A DNA stretch of 64,000 nucleotides from DATDIC01 sp963764525 (GTDB lineage: Bacteria > Pseudomonadota > Alphaproteobacteria > Acetobacterales > Acetobacteraceae): the NCBI GenBank assembly GCA_963764525.1, contig CAVXTC010000016.1, forward strand, positions 186,001 to 250,000, in the 5' to 3' direction. How positions within the stretch are numbered: the stretch's first letter is position 1; every line of letters starts with the position of its first letter. This document shows, in pieces, positions 28,706-38,014 of this stretch. A model generated the notes under the pieces. It worked only from the letters and a program-made list of their open reading frames with translations, was not told where the DNA came from and searched no databases. A program made the position numbers and the translations under genes.

Positions 28706-29575
28706 ATGTCCCGCATTGCCTACGTCAACGGCCGCTATTTGCCGCAACGCGAAGCCTCGGTGAATATCGAGGACCGGGGCTACCAATTCGCCGACGGCAT
28801 CTATGAGGTGGTACATCTTTATGATGGCCGGCTGATCGACGAGGACCGGCATCTCGATCGGCTGGATCGCTCGCTTCGAGAGCTGCGGCTGCCGTCGCCG
28901 ATGGGTCGCGCGGCGCTACGCCACGTGCTGCTGGAACTGGCGCGGCGCAACCGGCTGCGCGACGGGTTGCTATACATGCAGGTGACGCGCGGCGTGGCCC
29001 GACGCGATCACGCGTTCCCGGCCAACCCTCCACCGCCCTCGATGGTAGCCACGATCCGTCGCATTCCGCCCTATCCCACCGACGTCTCCGCCTGGACCGC
29101 CAGCGCGATCACCCACCCGGATGAGCGTTGGGCGCGATGCGACATCAAGACCGTGGCGCTGACACCGAATGTGCTCGCCCGGCAGGCGGCGCGCGAGAAG
29201 GGCGCGCTGGAGGCGATCCTGGTCGATGCCGACGGGATGGTCACCGAGGGTGCCGCCACCAGCTTCTGGATCGTCGATGCTGCCGGCGTGTTGCGCACCC
29301 GCAAGCTCGATCACGGCATCCTCCCGGGTTGCACGCGGGACGCGCTGCTCGCGCTTTTGGGTCAGGAAAGTGTCGTTTTCGCCGAGCAGGTGTTCAGCCG
29401 CGACGAACTCGAGGCGGCGCGCGAGGCTTTTATCACGAGCGCAACCAGCTTCGTGAAGCCAATCATCCGAATCGACACAAAACCGGTCGGCGACGGCACG
29501 GTGGGACCGGTGACACGCCTGCTGTTCGATCTGTTCGCCCGACATGTGAAAGGCGGGTTGCGCAACGCCGCCTGA
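28706..29575 (+). CDS. dat: D-amino-acid transaminase
   Basis: A PLP fold-type IV aminotransferase of 289 aa. It interconverts D-alanine and D-glutamate with their 2-oxo acids, supplying D-Glu for peptidoglycan. Motifs: AYVNGRYLPQREASVNIEDRG at the start, YMQVTRGVARRDHAFP (substrate-carboxylate loop), DIKTVALTPNVLARQAA with the PLP lysine near residue 147, and AILVDADGMVTEGAATSFW. It precedes the EAL gene by ~80 bases and seems monocistronic. A branched-chain or 4-amino-4-deoxychorismate role is less likely given the RGVARRDHAFP loop. Confidence 0.88.
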   Translation: MSRIAYVNGRYLPQREASVNIEDRGYQFADGIYEVVHLYDGRLIDEDRHLDRLDRSLRELRLPSPMGRAALRHVLLELARRNRLRDGLLYMQVTRGVARRDHAFPANPPPPSMVATIRRIPPYPTDVSAWTASAITHPDERWARCDIKTVALTPNVLARQAAREKGALEAILVDADGMVTEGAATSFWIVDAAGVLRTRKLDHGILPGCTRDALLALLGQESVVFAEQVFSRDELEAAREAFITSATSFVKPIIRIDTKPVGDGTVGPVTRLLFDLFARHVKGGLRNAA

Positions 29576-29658
29576 GACCGAATCGCCCGATTTGAGATGG
29601 CGCGGCAAGGCCGAAGATGCCACTCTGTGCGCCACGTGCGCTGCGGTGAAACTGGGTA

Positions 29659-30423
29659 ATGGATCGGGCCGACCTCAGGGCCGCACTGGCCGGCGGACTG
29701 TTCGAGACGCGGTATCAGCCGATCGTTCGGCTGGATACCGGCGCGCCTGTCGGGTTGGAGGTTTTGGCGCGGCTCAACCACCCGTCCCTCGGCACGGTGC
29801 TGCCCGAGCAATTCGTGCCGCAGATTGAAGATGCGGGACTGGCCGCCGAATTGACCGAGCTTGTCGCCGCTTCGGCATTTGCCGACATGGCCGGGGCGGC
29901 AATCGGGCCGCTCGGGCTGGCCATCGGGATCAATCTGCCGCTTGAGTTGCTGCTGGTTCCCGCCGCGCTGGAGCGGCTGGACACACAGCGACGCGCCGCC
30001 GGACTGTGCGCGAGCCAAGTGGTGATCGAACTCACTGAAAGCCAGCCTGTCACCGACCTGATCGGGCTGGGCCGGGCGATCGAGCGGGTACGGCAGGCCG
30101 GCTATCGGGCGGTGATCGACGATGTGGCACCGTCTGTGCCGCTGGTGGCGGAACTGATGGAGCTGCCGTTCACCGGGTTGAAGCTCGATAAAGGGCTGGT
30201 GCAGGACATGGCGCGTTGCCCGGTCTCGCGTGCCTTCGTCGCTCGCATCATCGCTGCCGCGGCAACACGAGGGCTCACCATCACCGCCGAGGGCGTCGAG
30301 GACCTTGCGACGTGGATCGAGTTGCGCGCCATGGGAACGGATCAGGCGCAGGGCTTTCTGGTGGCGCATCCGCTTGAAGCGGCCGAGGTGCCACGATGGA
30401 TGGCGGGGTGGCGCAAACCGTAA
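29659..30423 (+). CDS. EAL domain protein, probable c-di-GMP phosphodiesterase
   Basis: A 254-aa stand-alone EAL domain without a sensor. The EAL motif is EVL (Glu34). Other catalytic and metal positions look kept: Asn in GINLPLELL, Glu in VVIELTES, the Asp pair in AVIDDVAPS, Lys in LKLDKGL, Glu in ITAEGVED and QGF near the end. The normal DDFGTG loop 6 is DDVAPS, which may weaken dimerisation-dependent activity. It would hydrolyse c-di-GMP to pGpG. It converges on the iron alcohol dehydrogenase gene with a 2-nt gap. Confidence 0.88.
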   Translation: MDRADLRAALAGGLFETRYQPIVRLDTGAPVGLEVLARLNHPSLGTVLPEQFVPQIEDAGLAAELTELVAASAFADMAGAAIGPLGLAIGINLPLELLLVPAALERLDTQRRAAGLCASQVVIELTESQPVTDLIGLGRAIERVRQAGYRAVIDDVAPSVPLVAELMELPFTGLKLDKGLVQDMARCPVSRAFVARIIAAAATRGLTITAEGVEDLATWIELRAMGTDQAQGFLVAHPLEAAEVPRWMAGWRKP

Positions 30424-30425
30424 GG

Positions 30426-31613
30426 CTACGCGTTGCGTGGCGCGCCGGTCCAGACTTCGCGGTACAGCGCTACGATCTCCGCCGCATCCGGCACGCGCGG
30501 ATTGTTGCCGGGGCTCCCTGATGCGAGCGCCTGTTCGGCCATCAACTCCATCTTGCCGCTGAACTCGGCTTCGTCGATGCCATAAGCAGCCGGGCTCGGA
30601 ACCGCCAACTCGGCATTCAGCGTCTCCAGGCCGGCGACAAGTTTCGCGGCCGCGGCGGCATCGCTGTCGGCGGGTTCGGCGAAACCGATTCGGCGGGCGG
30701 CTTCGGCGTAACGCGTTTCGGCGCCAACGATCGAAAAACGCGTAACGGCCGGCAGCAGCATGGCATTGGACAGCCCGTGCGGCACATGGAAATGCGCGCC
30801 GATCGGGCGCGACATGCCATGCACCAGCGCCACCGATGCGTTGGAGAATGCAAGCCCGGCCTGTGTGGCGCCGAGCATCATACCCTCGCGCGCGGCGGGG
30901 TTGCGTGGCTCCGCATAGGCTGTGCGCAGATGCCGTCCGATCAGTGCCATGGCCGACAGCGCCAGCGCATCCGAGAACGGATTGGAGCGTCTGGACACAT
31001 ACGCCTCCAGCGCGTGCGTCAGGCTGTCGATGCCGGTATCGGCGGTGGTGCGCGGGGGCACGGTGTAGGTCAGTTCGTAATCGACGATCGCGGCCAGCGG
31101 CAGGGCGCCGAGGCCGGCGATCAGCATCTTCTCTCCACGCCCGGTATCAGTGATGACGGTGAAACGGGTGCATTCGCTGCCGGTGCCGGCGGTGGTGGGA
31201 ACCGCGATGACCGGCAGCGCGCCGCGGTCGGCCTGCATGGGCACCTTGTAGTCGCGCATGTGCCCCCCGCCGCCGGCCAGGATGGCGATCGCCTTGGCGG
31301 TGTCGATCGGCGAGCCGCCGCCAAAGCCGATCAGGCAGTCGAAGCTGCCGCGCTTCAGCTCCGCCACGCCGGCTTCGATGACGGTATCAGTCGGATCGGA
31401 AACGGTGTCGCTGAACACCGTCGGGCGCATCCCGGCCGCTGCCAGCGGATCAAGCGCGCGGTTGATCAGGCCGGTGGAGACCATCACCGGATCGGAGACG
31501 ACCAGCGGGCGGGAGAGGCCGAACTTGCCGAGCACATCGGCGATCTGCGCAATCCCACCGCCGGCGATCAGCATCATGCGTGGTGCGGCGATGGTGGCGT
31601 TGACAGGGCTCAT
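30426..31613 (-). CDS. Iron-containing alcohol dehydrogenase
   Basis: A group III alcohol dehydrogenase, 395 aa. Nucleotide-binding GGGSPIDTAKAIA is at about residues 94-106, followed by PTTAGTGSECTRFTVI. The metal-binding region TGIDSLTHALEAYVSRRSNPFSD and HGMSRPIGAHFHVPHG holds the Asp/His ligands. The ATG at 31613 (MSPVNATIAAPR) suits the family length; the frame is open to 31658. The amidohydrolase stop lies 54 nt upstream, so they may be one unit. The alcohol or aldehyde substrate is unknown. Confidence 0.9.
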   Translation of the reverse strand: MSPVNATIAAPRMMLIAGGGIAQIADVLGKFGLSRPLVVSDPVMVSTGLINRALDPLAAAGMRPTVFSDTVSDPTDTVIEAGVAELKRGSFDCLIGFGGGSPIDTAKAIAILAGGGGHMRDYKVPMQADRGALPVIAVPTTAGTGSECTRFTVITDTGRGEKMLIAGLGALPLAAIVDYELTYTVPPRTTADTGIDSLTHALEAYVSRRSNPFSDALALSAMALIGRHLRTAYAEPRNPAAREGMMLGATQAGLAFSNASVALVHGMSRPIGAHFHVPHGLSNAMLLPAVTRFSIVGAETRYAEAARRIGFAEPADSDAAAAAKLVAGLETLNAELAVPSPAAYGIDEAEFSGKMELMAEQALASGSPGNNPRVPDAAEIVALYREVWTGAPRNA

Positions 31614-31667
31614 GGCGATGCTCCCGGGGGGCGTCGGCCTGGCAGCATAAACCGACACGCAACGGCT

Positions 31668-33098
31668 TCAAGCTTGCCGGAACGTCCGCGGCGACATCTG
31701 CTCGGCGGTCCTGCGCCCCCAATCCCAATTCGGCACGTCGGCAACCACCCTCTGCTGCGCCTCTTCAAGCGCAGCTGCGGCGGCAGGATAGTCGATGGTC
31801 AGCACCTGCCCGTTTTCCACGACCTTCTGCCCATCGACGAACACCGCCCGGATTGCGCGATCCCCTGCCGAATAGATCAGGCTGCGCACCGGATCATAGG
31901 CCGGCCGCATCATCGGATGGGTCACGTCCACCAGCACCAGATCGGCGCGACACCCCGGTGCCAGCCGGCCGATATCATCGCGTCCCAGCGCCCGCGCCCC
32001 GCCGACGGTCGCTGCGTTGAACAGATCGGTGCTGTTCAGCGTCCGTGGCTGACCGGCCTGCGTGCGGGCGAGCTGTGCCACCAGCCGCAGCTCATCGAGG
32101 AAATTGTGCGGATACGTATCAGTGCCGATCCCGAGATTCACTCCCGCTCGCCGATAGCGGCCGAAATCCTTCAAGGTAATGCCGCGACGCGCGAACACTG
32201 TTGGACAATGCGCGACCGTCGTGCCGGTTTCCGCCAGTCGCGCCAGGTCCGTCTCGGTGTGCCAGCGCGTCGAAGGATGGTCGTCGAGAAAAATCCCATG
32301 CCCGATGATGCTGCGTTCCGACAAAAGGCCCAGATGATCCAGCCAGCCGATCGGCGTGAAGCCGTGCCGGCGCGTGATCTCGTGGAACTCGTTCACCGAC
32401 TGGGCGGCGTGGATCTGCCAGGATAGTCCACGCGCAGTTGCCTCGGTGAAGCTGTCGCGCAGCAACCCCTCAGTGCAGGTGTCGATCTGTGCCGGACAGA
32501 CCATGCCGAACAACCGGCCGGACGGATGCTGCTCGGCGCGTTCCACCAGGCGCAAGGCTTCCGCCATGGCTTTGTCGCCGGCCGCTTCGTCCCAGGCGTA
32601 TTCGACCAGATGGCCGTTCTTCGTGTACCAGCGCGCGGAGCGGAACATCGGTGCGATGCAGACCCGCATACCGCTTTCGGCCAGCAGGTCCAACCAGCCC
32701 GGGTGCGCCATCGACAGATCGGCGAGGGTTGTCACGCCCGACAGCAGCAGTTCCGATAGCGCGACGCGCACGCAATGCTGCACGGCATCCGGCTCGGGGC
32801 GAAACACCGGCAGGTATTCGTAGAGCGACGAGTTGTAGAACCCCGGGCTGCCGACTTCATCGATCAGTCCCTTGTTCATCGGCTCGCTCGACGGATGGCT
32901 GTGGATATCCACCAGCCCCGGCATCACCATCAGCCCGGCGCCGTCGATCACCCGCTCGGCGACGCCGTCATATCCGCGGCCGACGAAATGCAACGTCGTG
33001 CCGTCGAATGCCACATCGGCGTCGGACATATACACGTGCGAGCCGGCGACGGCGTCCCAGGCAATCACGATGTCGGCGTTGCGGATCAGCGTGGTCAT
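31668..33098 (-). CDS. Amidohydrolase family protein (chlorohydrolase/cytosine-deaminase-like)
   Basis: A 476-aa metal-dependent hydrolase of the ATZ/TRZ type. The metal motif is GLVDIHSHPSSEP (HxH), and there are later histidines in WQIHAAQSVNE and IIGHGIF. The catalytic Asp is in LGIGTDTYPHN, and the protein ends in the composite beta-domain (GCRADLVLVDVTHP). These enzymes deaminate or dechlorinate heterocycles or hydrolyse cyclic amides. The ATG at 33098 (MTTLIRNADIVIAWDAV) is the natural start though the frame is open to 33176. It diverges from the CocE-like hydrolase, hinting at a shared catabolic theme. Confidence 0.9.
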   Translation of the reverse strand: MTTLIRNADIVIAWDAVAGSHVYMSDADVAFDGTTLHFVGRGYDGVAERVIDGAGLMVMPGLVDIHSHPSSEPMNKGLIDEVGSPGFYNSSLYEYLPVFRPEPDAVQHCVRVALSELLLSGVTTLADLSMAHPGWLDLLAESGMRVCIAPMFRSARWYTKNGHLVEYAWDEAAGDKAMAEALRLVERAEQHPSGRLFGMVCPAQIDTCTEGLLRDSFTEATARGLSWQIHAAQSVNEFHEITRRHGFTPIGWLDHLGLLSERSIIGHGIFLDDHPSTRWHTETDLARLAETGTTVAHCPTVFARRGITLKDFGRYRRAGVNLGIGTDTYPHNFLDELRLVAQLARTQAGQPRTLNSTDLFNAATVGGARALGRDDIGRLAPGCRADLVLVDVTHPMMRPAYDPVRSLIYSAGDRAIRAVFVDGQKVVENGQVLTIDYPAAAAALEEAQQRVVADVPNWDWGRRTAEQMSPRTFRQA

Positions 33099-33294
33099 GC
33101 GCGCCCCCTTGTTCCGGCGGCATGGTTGGGGGCAAAGCGCCGCTGTGGCAACATGCGCCGCAGGCACACGGGGCACGCATCATGGCCGACGATTTCCGCC
33201 GCACGCACGACTGGGGCGCACTGACCCGGGCCGAGGGCGCTCCCGCGCGCGACGCGGACGCGCTTCAGTTCACGCTGCGAGTCGGCGCACCGTG

Positions 33295-35105
33295 ATGACG
33301 ATGGAAACCGTGCTCGTGCCGACGCGGGACGGCGTGCGTCTTGCCACGGATTTGCACCTGCCCGGCAGCGCCGGCCCGTTTCCGGTGATCATGGAGCGCA
33401 CGCCGTATGGCCGGCACCTGCCCAGCCGTAGCGAGATCACCGCCGCCGACCGCACGCCGGCAAGCCGCGCCGAACTGGCTGCGTATTTCAACACGCATGG
33501 CTATGCCGTGGTGTATCAGGACACGCGCGGCCGTTACGGCTCCGAGGGACGGTTTATCAAATATCTGTCGGACGGTGAGGACGGCTTTGACACCTGCGCC
33601 TGGTTGCGTACGCAACACTGGTGTGACGGGCGGATCTGCACGACCGGGCTGTCCTATGCGGCGCACACACAGGCCGCGTTGGGTTGCCTCGATCCGCCCG
33701 GGCTGGTGGCACAGGTGCTGGATTGCGGCGGGTTCTCCGACGCGTGGCGGTCTGGCATTCGCCAGTCCGGCGCGTTCGAGCTCAAACAGGCCACCTGGGC
33801 GTTCCGCAACGCGTTGGTTTCGCCGGAGGCGGTGGCGGATCCGGTAATGCAGGCGGCGCTGGCGGCCGAGGATATAGGCGACTGGTTCACCCGCATGCCG
33901 TGGAAGCCGGGCCATTCGCCGCTGCGGCACCATCCCGATTACGAAGCCTACCTGTTCGAGCAGTGGAGCCACGGCGCTTTCGATGCATTCTGGCAGCAGC
34001 TTGGCGTCTGGACCGAGGGCTGGCACGACCGCTATTCCCGTGCCGCCTGCGTGCATATGTCGTCCTGGTTCGATCCGTACACGCTGACTGCGGTTTCCAA
34101 CTATACCGGGCTGAAGAATGCCGGGCGCGGGCCGCAGCGGCTGATCCTGGGGCCGTGGACGCACGGCGACCGCAGCGATCGCGTGTTCGGCGACGTGGAT
34201 TTCGGTCCCGATGCACCGCTCGATGCCTGGGCCGGCGATTGGCGTCGCTATCGGCTGGGGTTTTTCGACCAGGTGATCAAGGGTGCCCGGTCGAACGAAC
34301 CGGCGGTCCGCGTCTTCGTCATGGGCGGCGGCTCCGGGCGCAGGACAGCGGCCGGGCACCTGGATCATGGCGGGCGCTGGATCACCGCCGCGGACTGGCC
34401 TTTGCCCGAGGTCGATTTCGTTGCTTATCACCTGCACGGGGACGGCCGGCTCGATCCTGCCAGGCCGGTCGCCGGCGCGGCGCCGTTGTCGTACGATTTC
34501 GACCCGCGGCGGCCGGTCCCGACCATCGGCGGTGCGTTCAGCAGCCTGGAGCCGGTGGCCAGCGCCGGGCGCGTACGATCAGGTGGAAGAGTCCGGCGTT
34601 CTTCGGTTGCGCCCCGCCATACCTGCCGCTGGCGTCACGCCCCGATGTCCTGGTGTTCCAGACCGAACCGTTGGTTCGGCCGGTGCAGATCGTCGGACCG
34701 ATCGAGGCGGAGTTGTTCGTTGCCACCGACGGTCCCGACACCGACTTCACGGCCAAGCTGATCGACGTCCACCCGCCCTCGCCCGACTATCCGCGCGGTT
34801 ACGCGATGAACCTGACCGACGGGATCATGCGCCTGCGCTACGCCGAGAATCCGTCGCAGCCGCGCCTGCGCCGGCCGGGCGAACTGGTGCGGATCCGCCT
34901 GATATTGTTTCCGACGGCCAACCTGTTCCTGCCCGGACATCGGATCCGGGTCGATGTGTCGTCCAGCAACTTTCCCAAATTCGACGTCAACCCCAACACC
35001 GGGGAGGCGGAGGGCGCGTCGCGCCGCCGTCGCGTCGCGGTCAACACCGTCTTTGTCGATGCGGACCGACCGAGCCGGCTGATGCTGCCGATTTTGCGGG
35101 TCTGA
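33295..35105 (+). CDS. CocE/NonD family hydrolase, peptidase S15 type (two frame breaks)
   Basis: An alpha/beta hydrolase of about 600 aa. The N-terminal part is ETVLVPTRDGVRLATDLHLP. The nucleophile elbow is GLSYAAHTQ (Ser near residue 119), and RLILGPWTHGDRS carries the His region. A C-terminal jelly-roll (VLVFQTEPLVRPVQIVGP, GHRIRVDVSSSNFPKFD) is present. Two one-base insertions at about 34570 and 34600 are needed to join ASAG-AYDQVEESG-VFGCAPPYLPLA; each is cured by removing one base. Family members cleave acyl esters (cocaine esterase) or X-Pro dipeptides. The ATG at 33295 overlaps a short upstream frame's stop by 1 nt. Confidence 0.85.
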
Positions 35106-35430
35106 AACGGCGCCGATCGTTTGCTGTTGAATGATAACCTATGTTCTATTTTCATATCAAATAATTGACGCGGGTACATAGCCCGTATTAGAAGCCGACC
35201 TCCACGCAACCAAACGAAAAATCCGGAGAGAATAAGACATCAACCCCGCGCCCACCCCCCCCCCCTCCCAAAGAAAAACAACCAAATCTATGTCTCGCTT
35301 GGGTGGCAGTCTGGTTGAGCCCCCTCTGCCTTCCCTTCCCTCTTCCTCCTATTCCTGTCTCCTGCCACCTCTTCTCGCATCCTCTCCTTTTGCTGGCTCT
35401 CCTTTTTCTCTCCCTCCCCCCCAGCAGCGC
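35106..35430. other. Non-coding stretch of aberrant composition with a C/T-rich tract
   Basis: After the hydrolase stop, about 110 bases are AT-rich. Then come a run of ten C at about 35258-35267, an A-rich patch, and about 120 bases of almost pure pyrimidine on the plus strand (35325-35430) with CCCTTCCCTCTTCCTCC-like segments. Nothing here has codon structure. It is unlike any other part of the window and ends abruptly in an MFS gene fragment. I see no gene or RNA in it. Confidence 0.8.
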
Positions 35431-35664
35431 GATCAGCAGCGTGAATTTCGCGCTCCGCTGCTGGAGATTTTCCGGCCTCGCGTGCTCGGCAACACGATCA
35501 CCGCCTGTTTGTGGATGGCAAGCGGTTTCGTGGTCTATTATTCAGTGTACGGGATGTTCGCCACGCATCTGCAGCGGGACCTGCACTTCAGCCCCGGACT
35601 GGTGGCGATGCCGATCGCCCTGGCCAATCTTGTGGCGTTTTTCGCCAGCGCCTTCTGGGGATGA
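35431..35664 (+). pseudogene. MFS transporter fragment
   Basis: About 75 residues of a major facilitator protein (REFRAPLLEIFRPRVLGN, then two membrane helices ITACLWMASGFVVYYSVYG and LVAMPIALANLVAFFASAFWG) correspond to the helix 7-8 region. There is no start, no first half, and a TGA follows FWG directly where homologues continue. The fragment begins right at the end of the pyrimidine-rich tract. It may be a real deletion remnant or a mis-joined contig end. Confidence 0.75.
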
Positions 35665-35815
35665 TCCAACATTCACGGGCGCCCTGGGCGATATCTCCCG
35701 GCTCGATCGCATCTTATCCTTCCCGGTGCTGGCTGCCGACATCAGCCTGGCGCCAGGGGACTAACATCAACGGCCCAAACGATTGACCTGTTCTTTTCGA
35801 CACGTCCCCCACGCT

Positions 35816-35833
35816 GTCATGCCCGGACATGAC
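35816..35833. repeat. Short REP-like palindrome
   Basis: GTCATG at 35816-35821 and CATGAC at 35828-35833 are inverted around a 6-nt centre rich in C/G. It resembles a shortened version of the GTCATGGCCGG element found between nuoG and nuoF. It lies ~85 bases upstream of the phosphatase gene, in an otherwise empty ~250-base gap. Confidence 0.4.
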
Positions 35834-35916
35834 GGGCCACTCGCCGTTCCGACCGACTTGACGCGGGCGCTGCGGCTTGCGCTGTGGGCGCCCACCGTCC
35901 GCCAACCATTGCCGGC

Positions 35917-36630
35917 ATGATCGAACTTGCCTCAGCCCCAGCCGAGCTGCCGCCGGGCCGCCGCATCTATGCGGTCGGCGACATTCACGGGTGCGCGGCA
36001 CGGCTCGGCGACCTGCATGCGGTGATCGCGGCTGACCTCGCTCGCCGGCCCGTCGCTCGTCCGCTGCTGCTGCATATCGGCGACTACGTCGATCGCGGGC
36101 CGGACACCGCCGCGGTCATCGAGCGGTTGCTGGAGACCCCGAGGATCGACGGGATGCCGACCATCAACCTCATGGGCAATCACGAGCACACGATGCTGCA
36201 GGCGCTGTCGGGCGATCGCGCGGCCGGCACCGACTGGCTGTTCCAGGGCGGCCGGCCGACACTGGAGAGCTACGGCGCCGATCCGGACGGGCCGCGCGAA
36301 ACCTGGGTGGAGCGGATCCCTTCCCGGCACCTCGGTTTTTTGCGCGATCTGACGATGCGCCACCAGGACGGCGGCTACCTGTTCGTGCACGCCGGCATCC
36401 GGCCAGGCATTCCGCTGACGGAGCAGGCGAATGAGGACCTGCTGCGGATCCGCCAGCCGTTCCTCTACACGGATCAGTCGTTCGGAGTGGTGGTGGTCCA
36501 TGGACATACTCCGGTGAAAGCGCCGGTGGTGCGGGCGAACCGGATCGCGATCGACACCGGTGCCGTGTTCGGCGGAGCGCTGACCTGCGTTGTGCTCGAA
36601 GGCGCGAAGGTCGGGTTCCTCAGCGTCTGA
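35917..36630 (+). CDS. Metallophosphoesterase, PPP-type protein phosphatase family
   Basis: A 237-aa calcineurin-like phosphatase. The three PPP signatures are GDIHG (~23-27), GDYVDRG (~60-66) and GNHEH (~95-99). A later VHAGI and VVVHGHTP complete the metal site, so it should be active. Bacterial proteins of this size dephosphorylate Ser/Thr or Tyr, or hydrolyse dinucleoside tetraphosphates. The ATG at 35917 removes a GTG-initiated extension from 35884. It is tail-to-tail with the XRE regulator. Confidence 0.9.
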   Translation: MIELASAPAELPPGRRIYAVGDIHGCAARLGDLHAVIAADLARRPVARPLLLHIGDYVDRGPDTAAVIERLLETPRIDGMPTINLMGNHEHTMLQALSGDRAAGTDWLFQGGRPTLESYGADPDGPRETWVERIPSRHLGFLRDLTMRHQDGGYLFVHAGIRPGIPLTEQANEDLLRIRQPFLYTDQSFGVVVVHGHTPVKAPVVRANRIAIDTGAVFGGALTCVVLEGAKVGFLSV

Positions 36631-36734
36631 TGGGCGGCGGACCGGCAGCAACGCCGGGCATCGGAGTTCGGCGTTCCGGTTCGTTGCTGGGTGCCCTACG
36701 CACCCTGCCGCGCGCCGCCCCGGCCCGCGGGCGT

Positions 36735-37083
36735 TCAGCCCGGTGAGGTCGCGCCCCCGGCCAGCCGCCGTGCGGTGCGCAGCAGGATTCTGACGGTCCT
36801 CCGGAGCGCACTCTCGATAGAGGCGCAACATCGCTAGTTCGTCCCCGGTGACCGCCTCGGCGGCGGCTCGTTTGTCCTCCCCCAGCATCAGGAATTCGAC
36901 CCCGACCCCAAGCACTCCGGCGATACGGCTCAGGTTGGGGGTGAGCTGGCCGGCACGCCCGGTCTCCCATTGCGCCACCGCGCTCCGGGAGACGCCGACC
37001 TCTTCGGCGAGCTGATCCTGGGTCCAGCCGCGATCCCGCCGGGCGGCGCGAATCCGGTTGCCGATGTCGCGAGGGTGACTCAT
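36735..37083 (-). CDS. XRE-family helix-turn-helix transcriptional regulator (one frame break)
   Basis: The N-terminus is a Cro/CI-type HTH: IGNRIRAARRDRGWTQDQLA, EEVGVSRSAVAQWETGRAG, then LSRIAGVLGVGVEFLMLGE. The body ends ELAMLRLYRECAPEDRQ and, after removal of one A near 36790, ILLRTARRLAGGAT with a stop at 36735, about 116 aa. Without that correction the frame runs on for 860 more bases antisense to the phosphatase, which is not credible. It is divergent from the phage-type HTH gene and probably controls that intergenic region. Confidence 0.8.
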
Positions 37084-37149
37084 GCCCCTCCTATACGTCA
37101 GAAATCCTAACCGGCGGAACTCAAGTCACCTTGAGCGCAGTTATTTATA

Positions 37150-37204
37150 TTGACACATCTACGTTAGAACAACTATCTAATCCGTGTTCGCTCCCTGTTC
37201 TAAC
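37150..37204 (+). promoter_or_regulatory. Promoter and possible operator for the HTH gene
   Basis: TTGACA (37150-37155) and TATCTA (37174-37179) are spaced by 18 bases, a good sigma70-like promoter in an unusually AT-rich patch. GTTAGAAC (37163-37170, inside the spacer) and its exact reverse complement GTTCTAAC (37197-37204) flank the predicted start. A second small dyad, CTCAAG/CTTGAG, lies upstream near 37120-37136. These are candidate binding sites for the divergent XRE regulator. Confidence 0.5.
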
Positions 37205-37220
37205 CCCGAGGTGCCGCCGC

Positions 37221-37511
37221 ATGCCGAACAAACGCTTGTGGACCGATGCGCAGGACACCCAGCTCCGACGATTGCGCGCCGAAGGCGCCTGCTGGGATGC
37301 CATTGCCGCGGTTCTCGGACTGACTCCATGGGCGACGATTGCCCGAGGCCGGCTGATCGGTGCGCGCCTTCCGCCACCCGACTTCGTTCCGCCGCCCGAG
37401 GACCCGCTGCGCGAGCCGCTACCCGCCGGCGATCCTCGAAGCTGGGGTCCGATCACCGCCGGTACGGTCCTGGAGGGGAGCCCCTACCCGCTGCCTGTCT
37501 TTCCCCGCTGA
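37221..37511 (+). CDS. Small HTH protein, GcrA/SANT-like, phage-type
   Basis: A 96-aa protein. Residues ~1-45 (KRLWTDAQDTQLRRLRAEGA, CWDAIAAVLGLTPWATIARG) have the Trp-initiated helix-turn-helix seen in GcrA-like and Myb/SANT-like bacterial proteins. The Pro-rich C-terminus (GARLPPPDFVPPPEDPLREP) ends SPYPLPVFPR. Similar short proteins occur in Rhodospirillales prophages and accessory regions. The ATG at 37221 follows a GAGG at spacing 9. The DUF6362-like gene follows after 50 bases. A DNA-binding role is inferred. Confidence 0.6.
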   Translation: MPNKRLWTDAQDTQLRRLRAEGACWDAIAAVLGLTPWATIARGRLIGARLPPPDFVPPPEDPLREPLPAGDPRSWGPITAGTVLEGSPYPLPVFPR

Positions 37512-37561
37512 ACGGCCCCTGCTGAACGCCCCAAGCTGAACGCCCGAGAAGGATCTGTTGC

Positions 37562-38014
37562 ATGGACCTGACATCCGAGACCTGCATCGACGCGCCGCAC
37601 GTGACCTGGCGGCTGGAGGAAGCGGGCGCCACGTTGCTTGCCCTGCCTGGCACCGGGTGGTCCACGCGGCTGCGCAGTTCCTCATTGGAGATCGTCCGCA
37701 CGGCGGCCGAGAATTATGGCTGGGTGGACCAGCGGGTCCGCCCGCCGGTTCCGTCAGCGGCAAAGATCACCCGAATGGACGAGGCGCTGGGCTGGATCAC
37801 GCTGATCCCGCTCGACCGTTACGTGCTGCGGCGGATCGTCGGCGCTCGGAGCCTCGTGCATCCGGTCACCGATCGGCACCTGTTTCCATGGCGCCGCCTG
37901 GGCGGGGCACTCGGGGCGGACCATAAGGCGGTGCAGCGCTGGCACGCGGAAGGGATCGGGCTGATCGTGGCGGCGCTGAACCGGGCCGCTGTGCCGGAGC
38001 GGCGCGCCGGTTAA
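37562..38014 (+). CDS. DUF6362-like protein, putative phage-type HTH
   Basis: A 150-aa protein. The central block YGWVDQRVRPPVPSAAKITR, MDEALGWITLIPLDRYVLRR and the C-terminal GADHKAVQRWHAEGIGLIVAALNR resemble DUF6362, a family of short phage-encoded proteins with a C-terminal helix-turn-helix before a Trp-containing helix. AAGGA lies 9 nt before the ATG. It is downstream of the GcrA-like gene in the same direction. The stop codon is in a perfect 16-bp palindrome (38005-38020). Role unknown; a terminase-small-like or regulatory function is possible. Confidence 0.6.
   Translation: MDLTSETCIDAPHVTWRLEEAGATLLALPGTGWSTRLRSSSLEIVRTAAENYGWVDQRVRPPVPSAAKITRMDEALGWITLIPLDRYVLRRIVGARSLVHPVTDRHLFPWRRLGGALGADHKAVQRWHAEGIGLIVAALNRAAVPERRAG

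Noticed and set aside
33182..33295. 37-codon plus-strand frame ahead of the CocE hydrolase (MADDFRRTHDWGALTRAEG)
   Set aside because: Its TGA overlaps the hydrolase ATG by one base, which could mean coupling, but it has no recognised motif and no good ribosome-binding site; not enough to call a gene.
35932..36734. Long minus-strand open frame continuing the XRE regulator through the phosphatase
   Set aside because: It is antisense to a gene with clear phosphatase motifs, has no domain of its own, and one base removed near 36790 gives the regulator a family-like end at 36735.
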